Assembly: GCA_015152475.1 (NCBI GenBank)
Contig: SUTW01000001.1
Location: 287,000-350,999 of the forward strand
DNA from: Cyanobacteria bacterium SIG30
GTDB lineage: Bacteria > Cyanobacteriota > Vampirovibrionia > Gastranaerophilales > Gastranaerophilaceae
Direction of reading: 5' to 3'
Length of the DNA: 64,000 bases
Positions 20,035 through 29,653 of the stretch are shown piece by piece. How positions within the stretch are numbered: position 1 is the first letter of the stretch; each line of letters opens with the position of its first letter. The notes beneath the pieces were generated by a model, which saw only the letters and a program-made list of their open reading frames with translations, was not told the origin of the DNA and did not search any database. A program made the translations under genes and the position numbers.

Positions 20035-20610
20035 ATGCAAAAAATGTTAACTAAACCAATAAATTTAATACTTATTATCATTTTCCTTGCTGTGCTATGC
20101 GGTGGTGGTTATTTATCTGTGACAAATGTACAAAAATTTATTGTGACTTATAATGCTCAACAAGAATCATCAGCTAAATTGGTTGAGCTTGAGGAAAAAC
20201 TTGCTCTTATAAAAGAAGAAAGAGCAAATAAGCCAGTTAACGAAGTTAAAACCGACAAGGAAATTTTTAAGGCCTTAGATTCTGGTATTGGTCCAGATGC
20301 TGCTTATGCGCCATTATTTGAAAAGTTTATTGATTTAGCAAAAATGTCAGGTATTAGAATTCGTTCTATTGAATATTCTGATAATCCTGCAGATGATCGT
20401 CTTGTTTCTGCTCAACTTACATATTTGAATGTAAAACAATTAAAAGTTAAAGCTGTTGGTTCATATAGAAATTTCCAAACTTTCTTTAGAGCAATTACAA
20501 AAGAACACTATTTAATGTCTATATCACAAATGGAATTTCAACCTTGGGAAAACGATAGATCAGTTCTTATTTCTGAATTTTTTCTAAGACTTTATACAAA
20601 AAATCGTTAG
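20035..20610 (+). CDS. pilO: PilO-like pilus assembly protein
   Basis: Single N-terminal TM, coiled coil, KQLKVKAVGSYRNFQTFFRAIT..LMSISQMEFQP; directly after the PilMN-like gene. Confidence 0.75.
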   Translation: MQKMLTKPINLILIIIFLAVLCGGGYLSVTNVQKFIVTYNAQQESSAKLVELEEKLALIKEERANKPVNEVKTDKEIFKALDSGIGPDAAYAPLFEKFIDLAKMSGIRIRSIEYSDNPADDRLVSAQLTYLNVKQLKVKAVGSYRNFQTFFRAITKEHYLMSISQMEFQPWENDRSVLISEFFLRLYTKNR

Positions 20611-20686
20611 TCTTTTTAAAAGAACTTTTAACAGTTTTGTTTGATTTTGTCCAAAAACAAGATTATTTTGACGCAATAAATTTATG

Positions 20687-21448
20687 TTAATTGTTTATAT
20701 TTAATATTTTTTTAAGGCGAGCTTTTAAAATTCTGTTTTCTTGGTCCAGCTTTTTAAATTCTCGTTGTAAATTTATTACAAGTTGTTTGTGTTTGCTATT
20801 GTGTTCATTAAATTGAATAGTTGTAAGACCAAAGCCCATTATGAAGCGCTTTTCTGCGTCTTCTTTAAACTTTAATAAGATTTCTATATCAGACGCTTTT
20901 ATAAAGCCGAATCTAATCATTATTTCAGCAATTTTAACGTCATGACCCATTTCTCTTTGAACGCGTTGTTCATCAAGAGCTTGTTTTAATTGAAGTGCAT
21001 CTAATTGTCCTAATTTTTTTAATAATTCACCTGTTCTTATTTGTCCTGCTAAAAATTTTGCTATTGAATAATTTGCGTCATTTCCGAAAGGTTCTATAAA
21101 TTCTAATTCAACGCATCTCACAAGTAATTTGCAAACGGCAGATAATGTCCAAAAATTATTAACTGCAATTTCAAAAAGTGTGCAACCATTTAGTGCATTT
21201 GCAAGGAATATATAGTGTTCGCCAGACAAATTTGGCGTGTTTCTATCCTTTAATTCATTTTTTCCATTAAATGTCACTTTTGGACAAATTTCTTGAACAA
21301 GTTTAGTAGGGTTTAAAAGCCCCATAAACTGAGCTAATTCTTTTTTGAATGAAGCTTCCATATTTCTGTATGCGACTTGTTGCACCCATAATGGAAGGGC
21401 GTTTATATTTTCTAAAAATAATTCTGAATTTTTTGATTTGTTATTCAT
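20687..21448 (-). CDS. Hypothetical protein with MshEN/GspE N-terminal-like segment
   Basis: GELLKKLGQLDALQLKQALDEQRVQREMGHDVKIAEIMIRFGFIKASDIEILL resembles the GspE/PilB N-terminal domain. Confidence 0.6.
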   Translation of the reverse strand: MNNKSKNSELFLENINALPLWVQQVAYRNMEASFKKELAQFMGLLNPTKLVQEICPKVTFNGKNELKDRNTPNLSGEHYIFLANALNGCTLFEIAVNNFWTLSAVCKLLVRCVELEFIEPFGNDANYSIAKFLAGQIRTGELLKKLGQLDALQLKQALDEQRVQREMGHDVKIAEIMIRFGFIKASDIEILLKFKEDAEKRFIMGFGLTTIQFNEHNSKHKQLVINLQREFKKLDQENRILKARLKKILNINN

Positions 21449-21517
21449 AATATACTAACTAGCTCTCTTTTATTATACTTCAATTTTGCCTATATACAAA
21501 TCATTTATTTATATTAT

Positions 21518-22066
21518 TCAGGCAGAAATTATTTTATCGCATTTTATGTCGTGTTTTTCGTTTGTGATTTCGTCAAAAAGTAAATCATTTGGCACCACAA
21601 CGATTTTTTTGGCTTTTATTGTTTTATCTTTCAATAATCTGTCGTAAAATCCTGCTCCATATCCAAGTCTATTACCTTTCTTATCAGCACATAACGCTGG
21701 GATTACAATAATATCTAAAATGCTTAAATCTTCAAGTTTTTCATTTATGGGTTCCATAACCTTGAAATTCGATTCTTTTAAAATATCACCATTTTTATAT
21801 TCACAAATTTCAAGATTTTTATCTTTGCATCTTGGAAGATAAAAAGTTTTGTCATATTTTAAAAGGCTTGTAACGTCAATTTCGCATTTTTTTGGATAGA
21901 ATAATGCAACACGAGAAGCTCTGATGAAATCTTCAGAGCTTAATATTTTTTCAACTATTTTTTTTGAAATTTTTTCTAATTGACCGTTATTATATAGTTC
22001 AAGTCTTTTATTTTTACAATATTTTCTAAGCTGTTCTTTATTTAGAGTTAATTGGAACTGTTGCAT
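21518..22066 (-). CDS. 5-formyltetrahydrofolate cyclo-ligase
   Basis: YPKKCEIDVTSLL, YLPRCKDKNLEICEYKNGD, VIPALCADKKGNRLGYGAGFYDRLL. Confidence 0.93.
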   Translation of the reverse strand: MQQFQLTLNKEQLRKYCKNKRLELYNNGQLEKISKKIVEKILSSEDFIRASRVALFYPKKCEIDVTSLLKYDKTFYLPRCKDKNLEICEYKNGDILKESNFKVMEPINEKLEDLSILDIIVIPALCADKKGNRLGYGAGFYDRLLKDKTIKAKKIVVVPNDLLFDEITNEKHDIKCDKIISA

Positions 22067-22181
22067 ATTTTTTCTTTAAATTATTAAAATTAAAAAACTT
22101 TTCGTGGGTTTTTTTCTCTTTTACTTTAAAATCATCATTGTGATATTTTAACAAGTATTTTACAAGCTCTTCACTATACAT
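22038..22181 (-). CDS. Small ORF (47 aa) overlapping the start of the cyclo-ligase gene
   Basis: MYSEELVKYLLKYHNDDFKVKEKKTHEKFFNFNNLKKKYATVPINSK*; GGAGATAGG upstream; below ORF-track length cutoff. Confidence 0.35.
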   Translation of the reverse strand: MYSEELVKYLLKYHNDDFKVKEKKTHEKFFNFNNLKKKYATVPINSK

Positions 22182-22260
22182 CGTAACCTATCTCCTTCAT
22201 TTTCATAAAAACTTTTTTTGATTAAAAATTGCCTATATAATCAGAAGTTTTTACAAAAAT

Positions 22261-22584
22261 TTAAGTTAATTTTACATTTGATAAAATATGAACATGCAAA
22301 TGGAAAACTTCTTGTCCTGCATCTTTTCCAGTGTTTATATGTGTTTTATAACTTTCTATACCTAATTTTTTTGTTACATCTTGAATTGTACTAATTAATT
22401 CAGCACCATAATTAACGGCATCAAAATCGTTTAAGTTTTCAACGTGTTTTTTTGGTATCAAAAGCAAGTGAGTATTCGCTTTTGGGTGTAAATCTTTTAT
22501 GACAAAGAAATTATCATTTTCATACAAAAAATCACTTTTAATTTCACCATTTGCAATTTTGCAAAATATACAATTATTTTCCAT
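22261..22584 (-). CDS. HIT family (histidine triad) protein
   Basis: CIFCKIANGEIKSDFLYEND, HLLLIPKKHVENL, AGQEVFHLHVHIL. Confidence 0.95.
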   Translation of the reverse strand: MENNCIFCKIANGEIKSDFLYENDNFFVIKDLHPKANTHLLLIPKKHVENLNDFDAVNYGAELISTIQDVTKKLGIESYKTHINTGKDAGQEVFHLHVHILSNVKLT

Positions 22585-22671
22585 ATAATTTCCCTCTAAA
22601 AATAAATTATATAAATTTTTTTATATATGGCAATTAAATTTCAAATTCTTAATATATGTTATAATATTTTT

Positions 22672-23778
22672 ATGAATTTTATGAAAAAGGTTTTTAGTTT
22701 AATTCTTGTTTTCTTTATTTTGTTTGCGCAACCAACTTTTGCAAGCATTAAAGGTCATATTGAGCATACGGATGAAAATGAAATTCAATTAGATAAAGAA
22801 TTATTTACAGGTGAAGTTGAAGTCCTTAAAGAAGATAAAACGGTTGAAGTTACTGTTTCTCAGGTTTTAAGTTCTGGCTATACTCAGGCAGGGGACGAAT
22901 TTTTTGCAGAAATTTCACAGGATATATATGGCGATAAAGGCATGATAATTCCAGTTGGTTCTGTTGCTCATGGTGTTGTAAATACTATTGTTGAACCTAA
23001 AAATATGGGAAGAGACGGCTGGGTTATATTGGACTTTGATTATCTTGTGACTCCAGATGGCAGACAAATTCCAATTAAGGGCTCTATAACAACAAAAGAT
23101 TCTAAACCAAAAGCAATTGTTAAAGGCGTTGCAGAACATACTGGTTATACTTTGGCAGGTGGACTTGTTGGCGGTTTTTTTGCGCTGAATTTCTTAGGAC
23201 TTGAAGCTGCAATTGCGTCTCAAGGTTATACGATTGCAGGTGGTGCTGCGATAGGTGGTGCAATCGGTTTGGTTCAGGCAATTAGAAGAAAAGGTGATGG
23301 TGTTTTAATTAAACCTGGAGATCAAATAAAAGTAAAAATGTTGTCTAATATTGAACTTCCAGTTTTTCAGGAAGATGCTTTTAAGCAAGAAGAAGTTATT
23401 CTTGAAGGACTTGATGTTGTAATAAATGACATAAAATACGAAAAAGATCCTTTTGGCGTTGAAAATACAATAACTTTAAAATTACTTATAAAAAATAACA
23501 CCAGGAAAAAGTTTTCTACATTTGACATGTGTTTGGTAAGTGATGTAAATAATGTTTTTCATCCGTCTCCTTTTGGCAGAGACGATTCCTTATGGTTTAG
23601 AGACATTAAACCTGGCGAGGTGGCTATTGGAAATTTATCATTTAGTGTACATGATATAAAAAGAAAACATTGGCTCGTTTTCAATGAAGGTATTACAAGA
23701 AAGCCAGTTGCTAAAATTTCTATTGATAATGCAAAAAAAGAATTGTCAAAAAAGAAAAAAAGAAAATGGTTAAGATAG
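22672..23778 (+). CDS. Secreted/envelope hypothetical protein with GD(x)F-x-A/P-x-GS domain
   Basis: Signal peptide; AGDEFFAEISQDIYGDKGMIIPVGSVAHGVV...VILDFDYLVTPDGRQIPIKG, paralogous to the 49320-50006 protein. Confidence 0.7.
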   Translation: MNFMKKVFSLILVFFILFAQPTFASIKGHIEHTDENEIQLDKELFTGEVEVLKEDKTVEVTVSQVLSSGYTQAGDEFFAEISQDIYGDKGMIIPVGSVAHGVVNTIVEPKNMGRDGWVILDFDYLVTPDGRQIPIKGSITTKDSKPKAIVKGVAEHTGYTLAGGLVGGFFALNFLGLEAAIASQGYTIAGGAAIGGAIGLVQAIRRKGDGVLIKPGDQIKVKMLSNIELPVFQEDAFKQEEVILEGLDVVINDIKYEKDPFGVENTITLKLLIKNNTRKKFSTFDMCLVSDVNNVFHPSPFGRDDSLWFRDIKPGEVAIGNLSFSVHDIKRKHWLVFNEGITRKPVAKISIDNAKKELSKKKKRKWLR

Positions 23779-23838
23779 GTTAATTTTATTCTTAAAAAGG
23801 GCAATAAAAATTATTCAGATGTTTTATGAGAGTAGATT

Positions 23839-25242
23839 ATGAAAGTTCCAAGTGTTCAAATAAATCAAAATATAACATCTTTTAAACCAGTTGAAAAAAC
23901 AACTGTTATTAATAATGTCCCAAATGAACCAAAAAGTGGCAAAAAAAGGAAAATTGCTGCCTGGACACTTGGTTCTGCAACTGCCATAGGCGTTGCATCA
24001 GTTTTATTGCAACCAAGATTTTTTGGCAAAAAAGTAACACAATTTTTTAGTGAATATGGACACAAAATCCAAGATAGTTTAAATGGTTCTTCAATATTAG
24101 AGAATGGAGAAAAAATTACAAAAGGCGCAAAAAAATTCTCTAATAAATTTTTTAATTTTTCTAATAACCTTACAACTGCCAAAGACGTTTATGCTAAATC
24201 ATTTACTGATAAAATTCCTTTTTTAAGAAAGTTTGATGATCTTACAGCAAAATTATATGAAAAAACCGGAAGAAAGATGGTTAGTGGAGCATATGCTAAA
24301 ACACAAGCACTTTCATCTGCTCTTGATTCAAAAATTTTAAGAAAACTTGATAATATTAGTGATTTATCAAGAGAGATAAAAATAGGTAATGAAGTAAGAA
24401 CCAAAGCAGAATGGGTTGAAATTGCTAAAAATATTATCAAAAAAAGACAAGATGCTGTATCTGATTTAACATCTCAAGCATCACAAGATAGCAGATTCCA
24501 AAAAATCGGAGAAATTACTAGCGGAATTGCAAAAAAAGTAAGAGATTTTATTTCTTTTCCAAGTGAACTTAAAACAAAAAATCCAAAAGGAATTACGAAA
24601 AAATTCACCGATAACTTTATTTCAGAAGAATTATTAAGCGCTGATAAAGAAAAATTTGTTACAGATTTAATTTCAAAGAAAAATGCTATTTTATCTTCTG
24701 ACGGGGCTTCAAAAGGTCTAACAGAAAAGTTAGATGTTATCCTTAATGGTTTATTTGATGGCAAAAAAGATTTAGATATTAAACTTTCGAATATGCGTTT
24801 TAAAAATGCTCTTGAAAAATCAATAAAAATGGAAGGTAACGATTTATTTGACAAGATGCGTGACATTAAACATGGTTGTGCGCAAATGGATGTACTTTCA
24901 ATACTTGGAACTATGGGTTTAACAGGTGTTTATTTAGGGCAAGCAAAATCTAAACAAGAAAGAGTTTCAGTTTCGCTTACAAGTGGAATTCCTTTGCTTG
25001 TTGCAATTTCTGCATCAACTGCCGCAACAATGAAGATGATATCAGGAGCTAAAGCTATTGTTTTAGGTATTGCTTCAGGTTTGGTTGCAAATACAATAGG
25101 CAAAGTTGCAGACAGAGCATATAGAAAACATACAAATACAGAAAATGAAGCAGTGTCTATCCCAACCATTGAATCTAATATGAAAGATAGTGTTAAAGAA
25201 ATTAAAAATTTATCACATAAGCTTCAAACTTCTTCTTTATAA
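23839..25242 (+). CDS. Hypothetical membrane protein, 467 aa
   Basis: Long ORF, N-terminal QNITSFKPVEKT, TM segments at N- and C-terminal regions, K/S-rich middle. Confidence 0.65.
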   Translation: MKVPSVQINQNITSFKPVEKTTVINNVPNEPKSGKKRKIAAWTLGSATAIGVASVLLQPRFFGKKVTQFFSEYGHKIQDSLNGSSILENGEKITKGAKKFSNKFFNFSNNLTTAKDVYAKSFTDKIPFLRKFDDLTAKLYEKTGRKMVSGAYAKTQALSSALDSKILRKLDNISDLSREIKIGNEVRTKAEWVEIAKNIIKKRQDAVSDLTSQASQDSRFQKIGEITSGIAKKVRDFISFPSELKTKNPKGITKKFTDNFISEELLSADKEKFVTDLISKKNAILSSDGASKGLTEKLDVILNGLFDGKKDLDIKLSNMRFKNALEKSIKMEGNDLFDKMRDIKHGCAQMDVLSILGTMGLTGVYLGQAKSKQERVSVSLTSGIPLLVAISASTAATMKMISGAKAIVLGIASGLVANTIGKVADRAYRKHTNTENEAVSIPTIESNMKDSVKEIKNLSHKLQTSSL

Positions 25243-25332
25243 TTTTAATTTTTTTGTAGTTGGTAGTGATTTTGTTTAAATGTTTAATTTTCTTTGCAAT
25301 ACTTGCGTTTTATACAAATAAGTGTTGACAAA

Positions 25333-25382
25333 ACAATTGTTATTTGATAGTTATATAATAAGGTACTTTGTATAACAATTGT
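25333..25382 (+). promoter_or_regulatory. adhE promoter region with perfect 11-bp inverted repeat flanking a TATAAT
   Basis: ACAATTGTTAT (25333-25343) and ATAACAATTGT (25372-25382); TATAAT at 25354-25359 between. Confidence 0.55.
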
Positions 25383-25395
25383 GAAAGAGCTGCAA

Positions 25396-28041
25396 ATGAA
25401 AAAAATTGAAAATGAAAAAAAAGCAAAACAAACCGAAACATTAGAAACAACAAATCCAACAAACAGTATTGAAGCATTAAACCAACTTATTCAAAGAGCC
25501 AAAAAAGCACAAGAAATTTATTCGACTTATACACAAGAACAAGTTGATAAAATTTTTAAAGCTGCGTCAACTGCTGCAAATAAAGCGCGTATTCCTTTGG
25601 CACGTATGGCAGTTGAAGAAACTGGTATGGGTATTGTTGAAGACAAAATTATCAAAAATCATTTTGCTTCGGAATACATTTACAATAAGCATAAAAATGC
25701 TAAAACTTGTGGCGTTATAAAAGAAGACAAAATTAATGGTATTAAAGTTGTGGCAGAACCATTGGGCGTTATTGCTGGTATTATTCCAACAACAAACCCA
25801 ACATCAACTGCTATTTTTAAATCTTTAATATGTTTAAAAACAAGAAACGCAATCATCTTTTCACCTCATCCACGTGCAAAAGCATCAACTATTGCGGCTG
25901 CAAAATTAGTTCTTGATGCGGCAATAGCAGCTGGTGCACCAAGTGATTTAATAGGCTGGATTGATGAACCTTCAATGGAATTATCTAACGCGCTTTTGCA
26001 CCATGACGACATCGCTTGTATTCTTGCAACTGGTGGCCCAGGTATGGTGAAAGCAGCATATTCATCAGGTAAACCTGCTTTGGGTGTTGGTCCTGGTAAT
26101 GTTCCTGCAATTATTGATGAAACTGCAGATGTTAAAATGGCGGTGTCATCAATCCTTATGTCAAAAACTTTTGACAACGGTATGATTTGTGCTTCTGAAC
26201 AATCAGTTGTTATTGTTGACGATGTTTATGAAGAAGTTAAAAAAGAATTTGAATACAGAGGGGCTTATATTTTGAATTCAAAAGAAGCAGAAGCTGTATC
26301 AAAAATAATTTTAACAGAAGCAGGAACTGTTAATCCTGCGATAGTTGGACAACCAGCATACAAAATTGCTGAACTTGCAGGTATTAAGGTTGATGAAAAT
26401 GCAAAAGTGCTTATTGGTGAAGAAGACAGTGTCGCAATAGAAAACCCATTTGCACACGAAAAATTATCACCAATTTTGGCTATGTATAAAGCAAAAGATT
26501 ATAATCACGCAGTTGATTTAGCTTACAATCTTGTTTTAATTGGCGGTGCAGGTCATTCAGCTGCTTTATATACAGACACAAGAACACAAGATAGAATAAA
26601 TTATTTTGCGACAAAAATTCCAACTTGTAGATTATTAATTAATTCACCTTCTTCACAAGGTGGTATTGGCGATTTATACAACTTCAAATTAGAACCATCA
26701 TTGACTCTTGGTTGTGGTTCTTGGGGCGGTAACGCTGTGTCAGGAAACGTTGGGGTAGAACACTTATTAAACTACAAAACAGTTGCTGAAAGGAGAGAAA
26801 ATATGTTATGGTTCAAAGTTCCACCAAAAGTTTACTTCAAACGAGGCGCTGTTGATTTAGCTCTTCGTGAATTACAAGGCAAAAAACGTGCTTTTATTGT
26901 AACAGATAGATTCTTATTTAATTCTGGTGCAGTTGATACTATTACAAACGTTTTGGACGATATTGGAATTGACCATCAAATTTTCTTTGATGTTAAACCC
27001 GATCCAACACTTTCAACTATTAATCAAGCAATGGAAATTGTTAAACCATATGAACCAGATGTTATTATCGCCTTAGGTGGTGGTTCTCCAATGGACGCTG
27101 CAAAGATTATGTGGTTAATGTATGAACAACCAGAAACTAATTTTGAAGATATTTCAATGAGATTTATGGATATCAGAAAAAGAATTTGCCAATTACCTGA
27201 ATTGGGTAAAAAAGCAACTATGGTTTGTATTCCAACAACTTCTGGTACAGGTTCTGAGGTTACACCATTTGCGATTATTACAGATGATGAAACTCACGTT
27301 AAATATGCAATTGCAGACTATGCGCTAACTCCTCATATGGCGATTGTTGACCCTAACTTTGTTGATGGTATGCCAAAAGGCTTAACAGCAGCTTCTGGTA
27401 TTGATGCATTAGTTCACGCAATTGAAGCTTATGTTTCTTGTATGGCAACAAACTTTACAAATTCAAATGCACTGGAAGCAACAAAATTAATCTTTAAATA
27501 TTTGGTTCGTTCATATAATGAAGGTGCTAACGATCCTATTGCAAGAGAAAAAATGCATTATGCTGCGACAATTGCTGGTATGGCTTTTGCCAATTCATTC
27601 CTTGGAATATGTCACTCTATGGCACATAAATTAGGTGCTATGTATAATGTTCCACATGGTGTTGCAAATGCCTTGCTTATAAGACAAATCATCCGTTTCA
27701 ACTCAACTGATTGTCCTAAAAAGCAAGCAATTTTCCCACAATATAAATTCCCTAATGCAAAAGCTAAATATGGTCAAATTGCTGATGAATTGAATTTAGG
27801 CGGTAAAGATGATGATGAAAAAGTTGAACTTTTAATCAAAGTTATAAGCCAATTAATTAAAGACATCAATTTACCTGAATCAATTAAAGAATTTGGCGTT
27901 GATGAAAAGACATTTATGGAAAATCTTGATGAACTTGTTGAATTGGCATTTGATGACCAATGTACAGGTGCAAACCCAGCTTATCCTTTAATGTCTCAAA
28001 TGAAGCAAATTTATATTGATGCTTACGAAGGAAAATACTAG
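25396..28041 (+). CDS. adhE: Bifunctional acetaldehyde-CoA/alcohol dehydrogenase
   Basis: ALDH half with PTTNPTSTAIFKSLICLKTRNAIIFSPHPRAK and MICASEQSVVIV; Fe-ADH half with ALGGGSPMDAAKIMW, TTSGTGSEVTPFAIITD, SMAHKLGAMYNVPHG. Track start is GTG 25381; ATG 25396 also plausible. Confidence 0.96.
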   Translation: MKKIENEKKAKQTETLETTNPTNSIEALNQLIQRAKKAQEIYSTYTQEQVDKIFKAASTAANKARIPLARMAVEETGMGIVEDKIIKNHFASEYIYNKHKNAKTCGVIKEDKINGIKVVAEPLGVIAGIIPTTNPTSTAIFKSLICLKTRNAIIFSPHPRAKASTIAAAKLVLDAAIAAGAPSDLIGWIDEPSMELSNALLHHDDIACILATGGPGMVKAAYSSGKPALGVGPGNVPAIIDETADVKMAVSSILMSKTFDNGMICASEQSVVIVDDVYEEVKKEFEYRGAYILNSKEAEAVSKIILTEAGTVNPAIVGQPAYKIAELAGIKVDENAKVLIGEEDSVAIENPFAHEKLSPILAMYKAKDYNHAVDLAYNLVLIGGAGHSAALYTDTRTQDRINYFATKIPTCRLLINSPSSQGGIGDLYNFKLEPSLTLGCGSWGGNAVSGNVGVEHLLNYKTVAERRENMLWFKVPPKVYFKRGAVDLALRELQGKKRAFIVTDRFLFNSGAVDTITNVLDDIGIDHQIFFDVKPDPTLSTINQAMEIVKPYEPDVIIALGGGSPMDAAKIMWLMYEQPETNFEDISMRFMDIRKRICQLPELGKKATMVCIPTTSGTGSEVTPFAIITDDETHVKYAIADYALTPHMAIVDPNFVDGMPKGLTAASGIDALVHAIEAYVSCMATNFTNSNALEATKLIFKYLVRSYNEGANDPIAREKMHYAATIAGMAFANSFLGICHSMAHKLGAMYNVPHGVANALLIRQIIRFNSTDCPKKQAIFPQYKFPNAKAKYGQIADELNLGGKDDDEKVELLIKVISQLIKDINLPESIKEFGVDEKTFMENLDELVELAFDDQCTGANPAYPLMSQMKQIYIDAYEGKY

Positions 28042-28069
28042 AACTCATAAATAAAACAGGCGAGGTTTC

Positions 28070-28609
28070 ATGCTTAATGTAGATAATGCTCTAGTTTTAA
28101 TGATAGATGTGCAAGAAAAACTAGTCTCAGCTACTAATGCTTTTGACGAAGCTATAAATGCTGAAAAAATTATTCATGGAGCAAAAATCTTAAATATTCC
28201 AGTTGTTGTAACTGAACAATATCCAAGTGGTCTTGGTCAGACTGTCGAAAATGTTGCTCAACATTTTTCCAGTAATGTCAAAATGTTTGAAAAAAGGACA
28301 TTTTCAGCAGTTGGTGAAGAGAATATATTTTCTTGCGTAGAACAATATGGAAAGAAGCAAATTATATTGTTTGGAATTGAACTTCATATTTGTGTTTTGC
28401 AAACAGCCCTTGAACTTCTAGATAAAGGTTATGAAGTTTTTGTTGTTCAGAACGCATCAAAAAGTAGAAAAATTCTTGATTTTGAAATTGGTTTAAATTT
28501 ATTAAAAACAAAAGGTGTCAAAATTCTTTCTCTTGAAATTCTTTTGTTTGATTTATTAAAAACTTCAAAACATCCTAATTTTAAAGAAGTTCAAGCTTTA
28601 ATTAAATAA
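28070..28609 (+). CDS. Isochorismatase-family cysteine hydrolase
   Basis: ALVLMIDVQEKL, VVVTEQYPSGLGQT, FGIELHICVLQTALELLDKGYEVFVV. Confidence 0.88.
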   Translation: MLNVDNALVLMIDVQEKLVSATNAFDEAINAEKIIHGAKILNIPVVVTEQYPSGLGQTVENVAQHFSSNVKMFEKRTFSAVGEENIFSCVEQYGKKQIILFGIELHICVLQTALELLDKGYEVFVVQNASKSRKILDFEIGLNLLKTKGVKILSLEILLFDLLKTSKHPNFKEVQALIK

Positions 28610-29627
28610 CACCCATTTCTTTTAATTTATCCATTCTTCTTGTGTAATCAGTTTCATCAAAGAAATAATCACATAAAGGATTTTCAAGCAATTCTCTAAA
28701 ATAATAATTTTTTGTATCAAATTTTAAATTTTTATTTTGCATTGCTTTAATAAACTTATCCATCACGGTTACAAAATTTTTAATAGTTTCATCTTTATCT
28801 GCTTTATTTATTGTGCCTTTTGCACTTGCCATATAAATCATTGAATATTTATTTCCGACAATAGTACTTAAAATGTTCCCAAAGTCGTTTTTATTCGTTG
28901 TATTTATTCTATTTAAATCGATGATATTTATCCTTTGATTTTCTTCATCGTAAAGAAAATTATTTGGGTTTTCATAATCTATTGAATAGCCTGATTGTTT
29001 TATATCTATAATATCGTCAAGTAATTTTTCATAAGATGAAATAGGGAATCGAGCAATAGCTTTTAGTGATTTAGAATATTGTATTTTTCTTGAAATGTCA
29101 TGCAGACTAATTTCTCCAAATCGAAGTCTTCCAAATTCATCATAAATAACTGATGCTGGTGGAACACCGTGAGCTTTCCCTTTTTGTTTTTTTAATATTT
29201 CAATTTCTTTATGTGGCCTTGTTTGTATAATAAGAGCTATAGGCTGTCCGTAATTTCTTTTTAAATTGTAATCTTCGATATCTTTTAAATATACATTAGG
29301 TTCAGATTCATCTTCAAAAGAAAAGGGGAATTGACCTTTTCTAAATCTGATTACAAAATCATTATTGTTTGGAATTTCGTACACTATATTATGAAATCCA
29401 TTCCCAAGAATATTTTTCCTGTTGTTTAAAATGCTTGGTAATTTATGAAAAAAACAATTTTTATACGCCCATTTTTCAAATTTTTCATAGTCTGTTTCTT
29501 GGGCCTTTTTTTCAAAACTATCATTACCCGAAAAACTTATATATTTTTTTGGGGACAATTGGTTTTTAAATGATGCTTTTTGTATGTTTGTAAAACAAAT
29601 ATGTTGCAACATATTTGTTTTAAACAT
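28602..29627 (-). CDS. Divergent protein-kinase-fold-like protein (hypothetical)
   Basis: GNGFHNIVYEIPNNNDFVIRF (Gly-rich-loop-like) and SIDYENPNNFLYDEENQRINIIDLNRI (catalytic-loop D-x4-N and DFG-like D). Confidence 0.5.
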   Translation of the reverse strand: MFKTNMLQHICFTNIQKASFKNQLSPKKYISFSGNDSFEKKAQETDYEKFEKWAYKNCFFHKLPSILNNRKNILGNGFHNIVYEIPNNNDFVIRFRKGQFPFSFEDESEPNVYLKDIEDYNLKRNYGQPIALIIQTRPHKEIEILKKQKGKAHGVPPASVIYDEFGRLRFGEISLHDISRKIQYSKSLKAIARFPISSYEKLLDDIIDIKQSGYSIDYENPNNFLYDEENQRINIIDLNRINTTNKNDFGNILSTIVGNKYSMIYMASAKGTINKADKDETIKNFVTVMDKFIKAMQNKNLKFDTKNYYFRELLENPLCDYFFDETDYTRRMDKLKEMGVI

Positions 29628-29653
29628 ATGAATAAAATAAGTTGTTAGTAAAT

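Noticed and set aside
22215-22260. In-frame extension after HIT stop reading IFVKTSDYIGNF*, resembling the sigma factor C-terminus KNYIGDF* at 16398
   Set aside because: Short match in AT-rich sequence (GATTAAAAAT-GCCTATATAAT); no mechanism or additional copies to support readthrough, likely coincidence.
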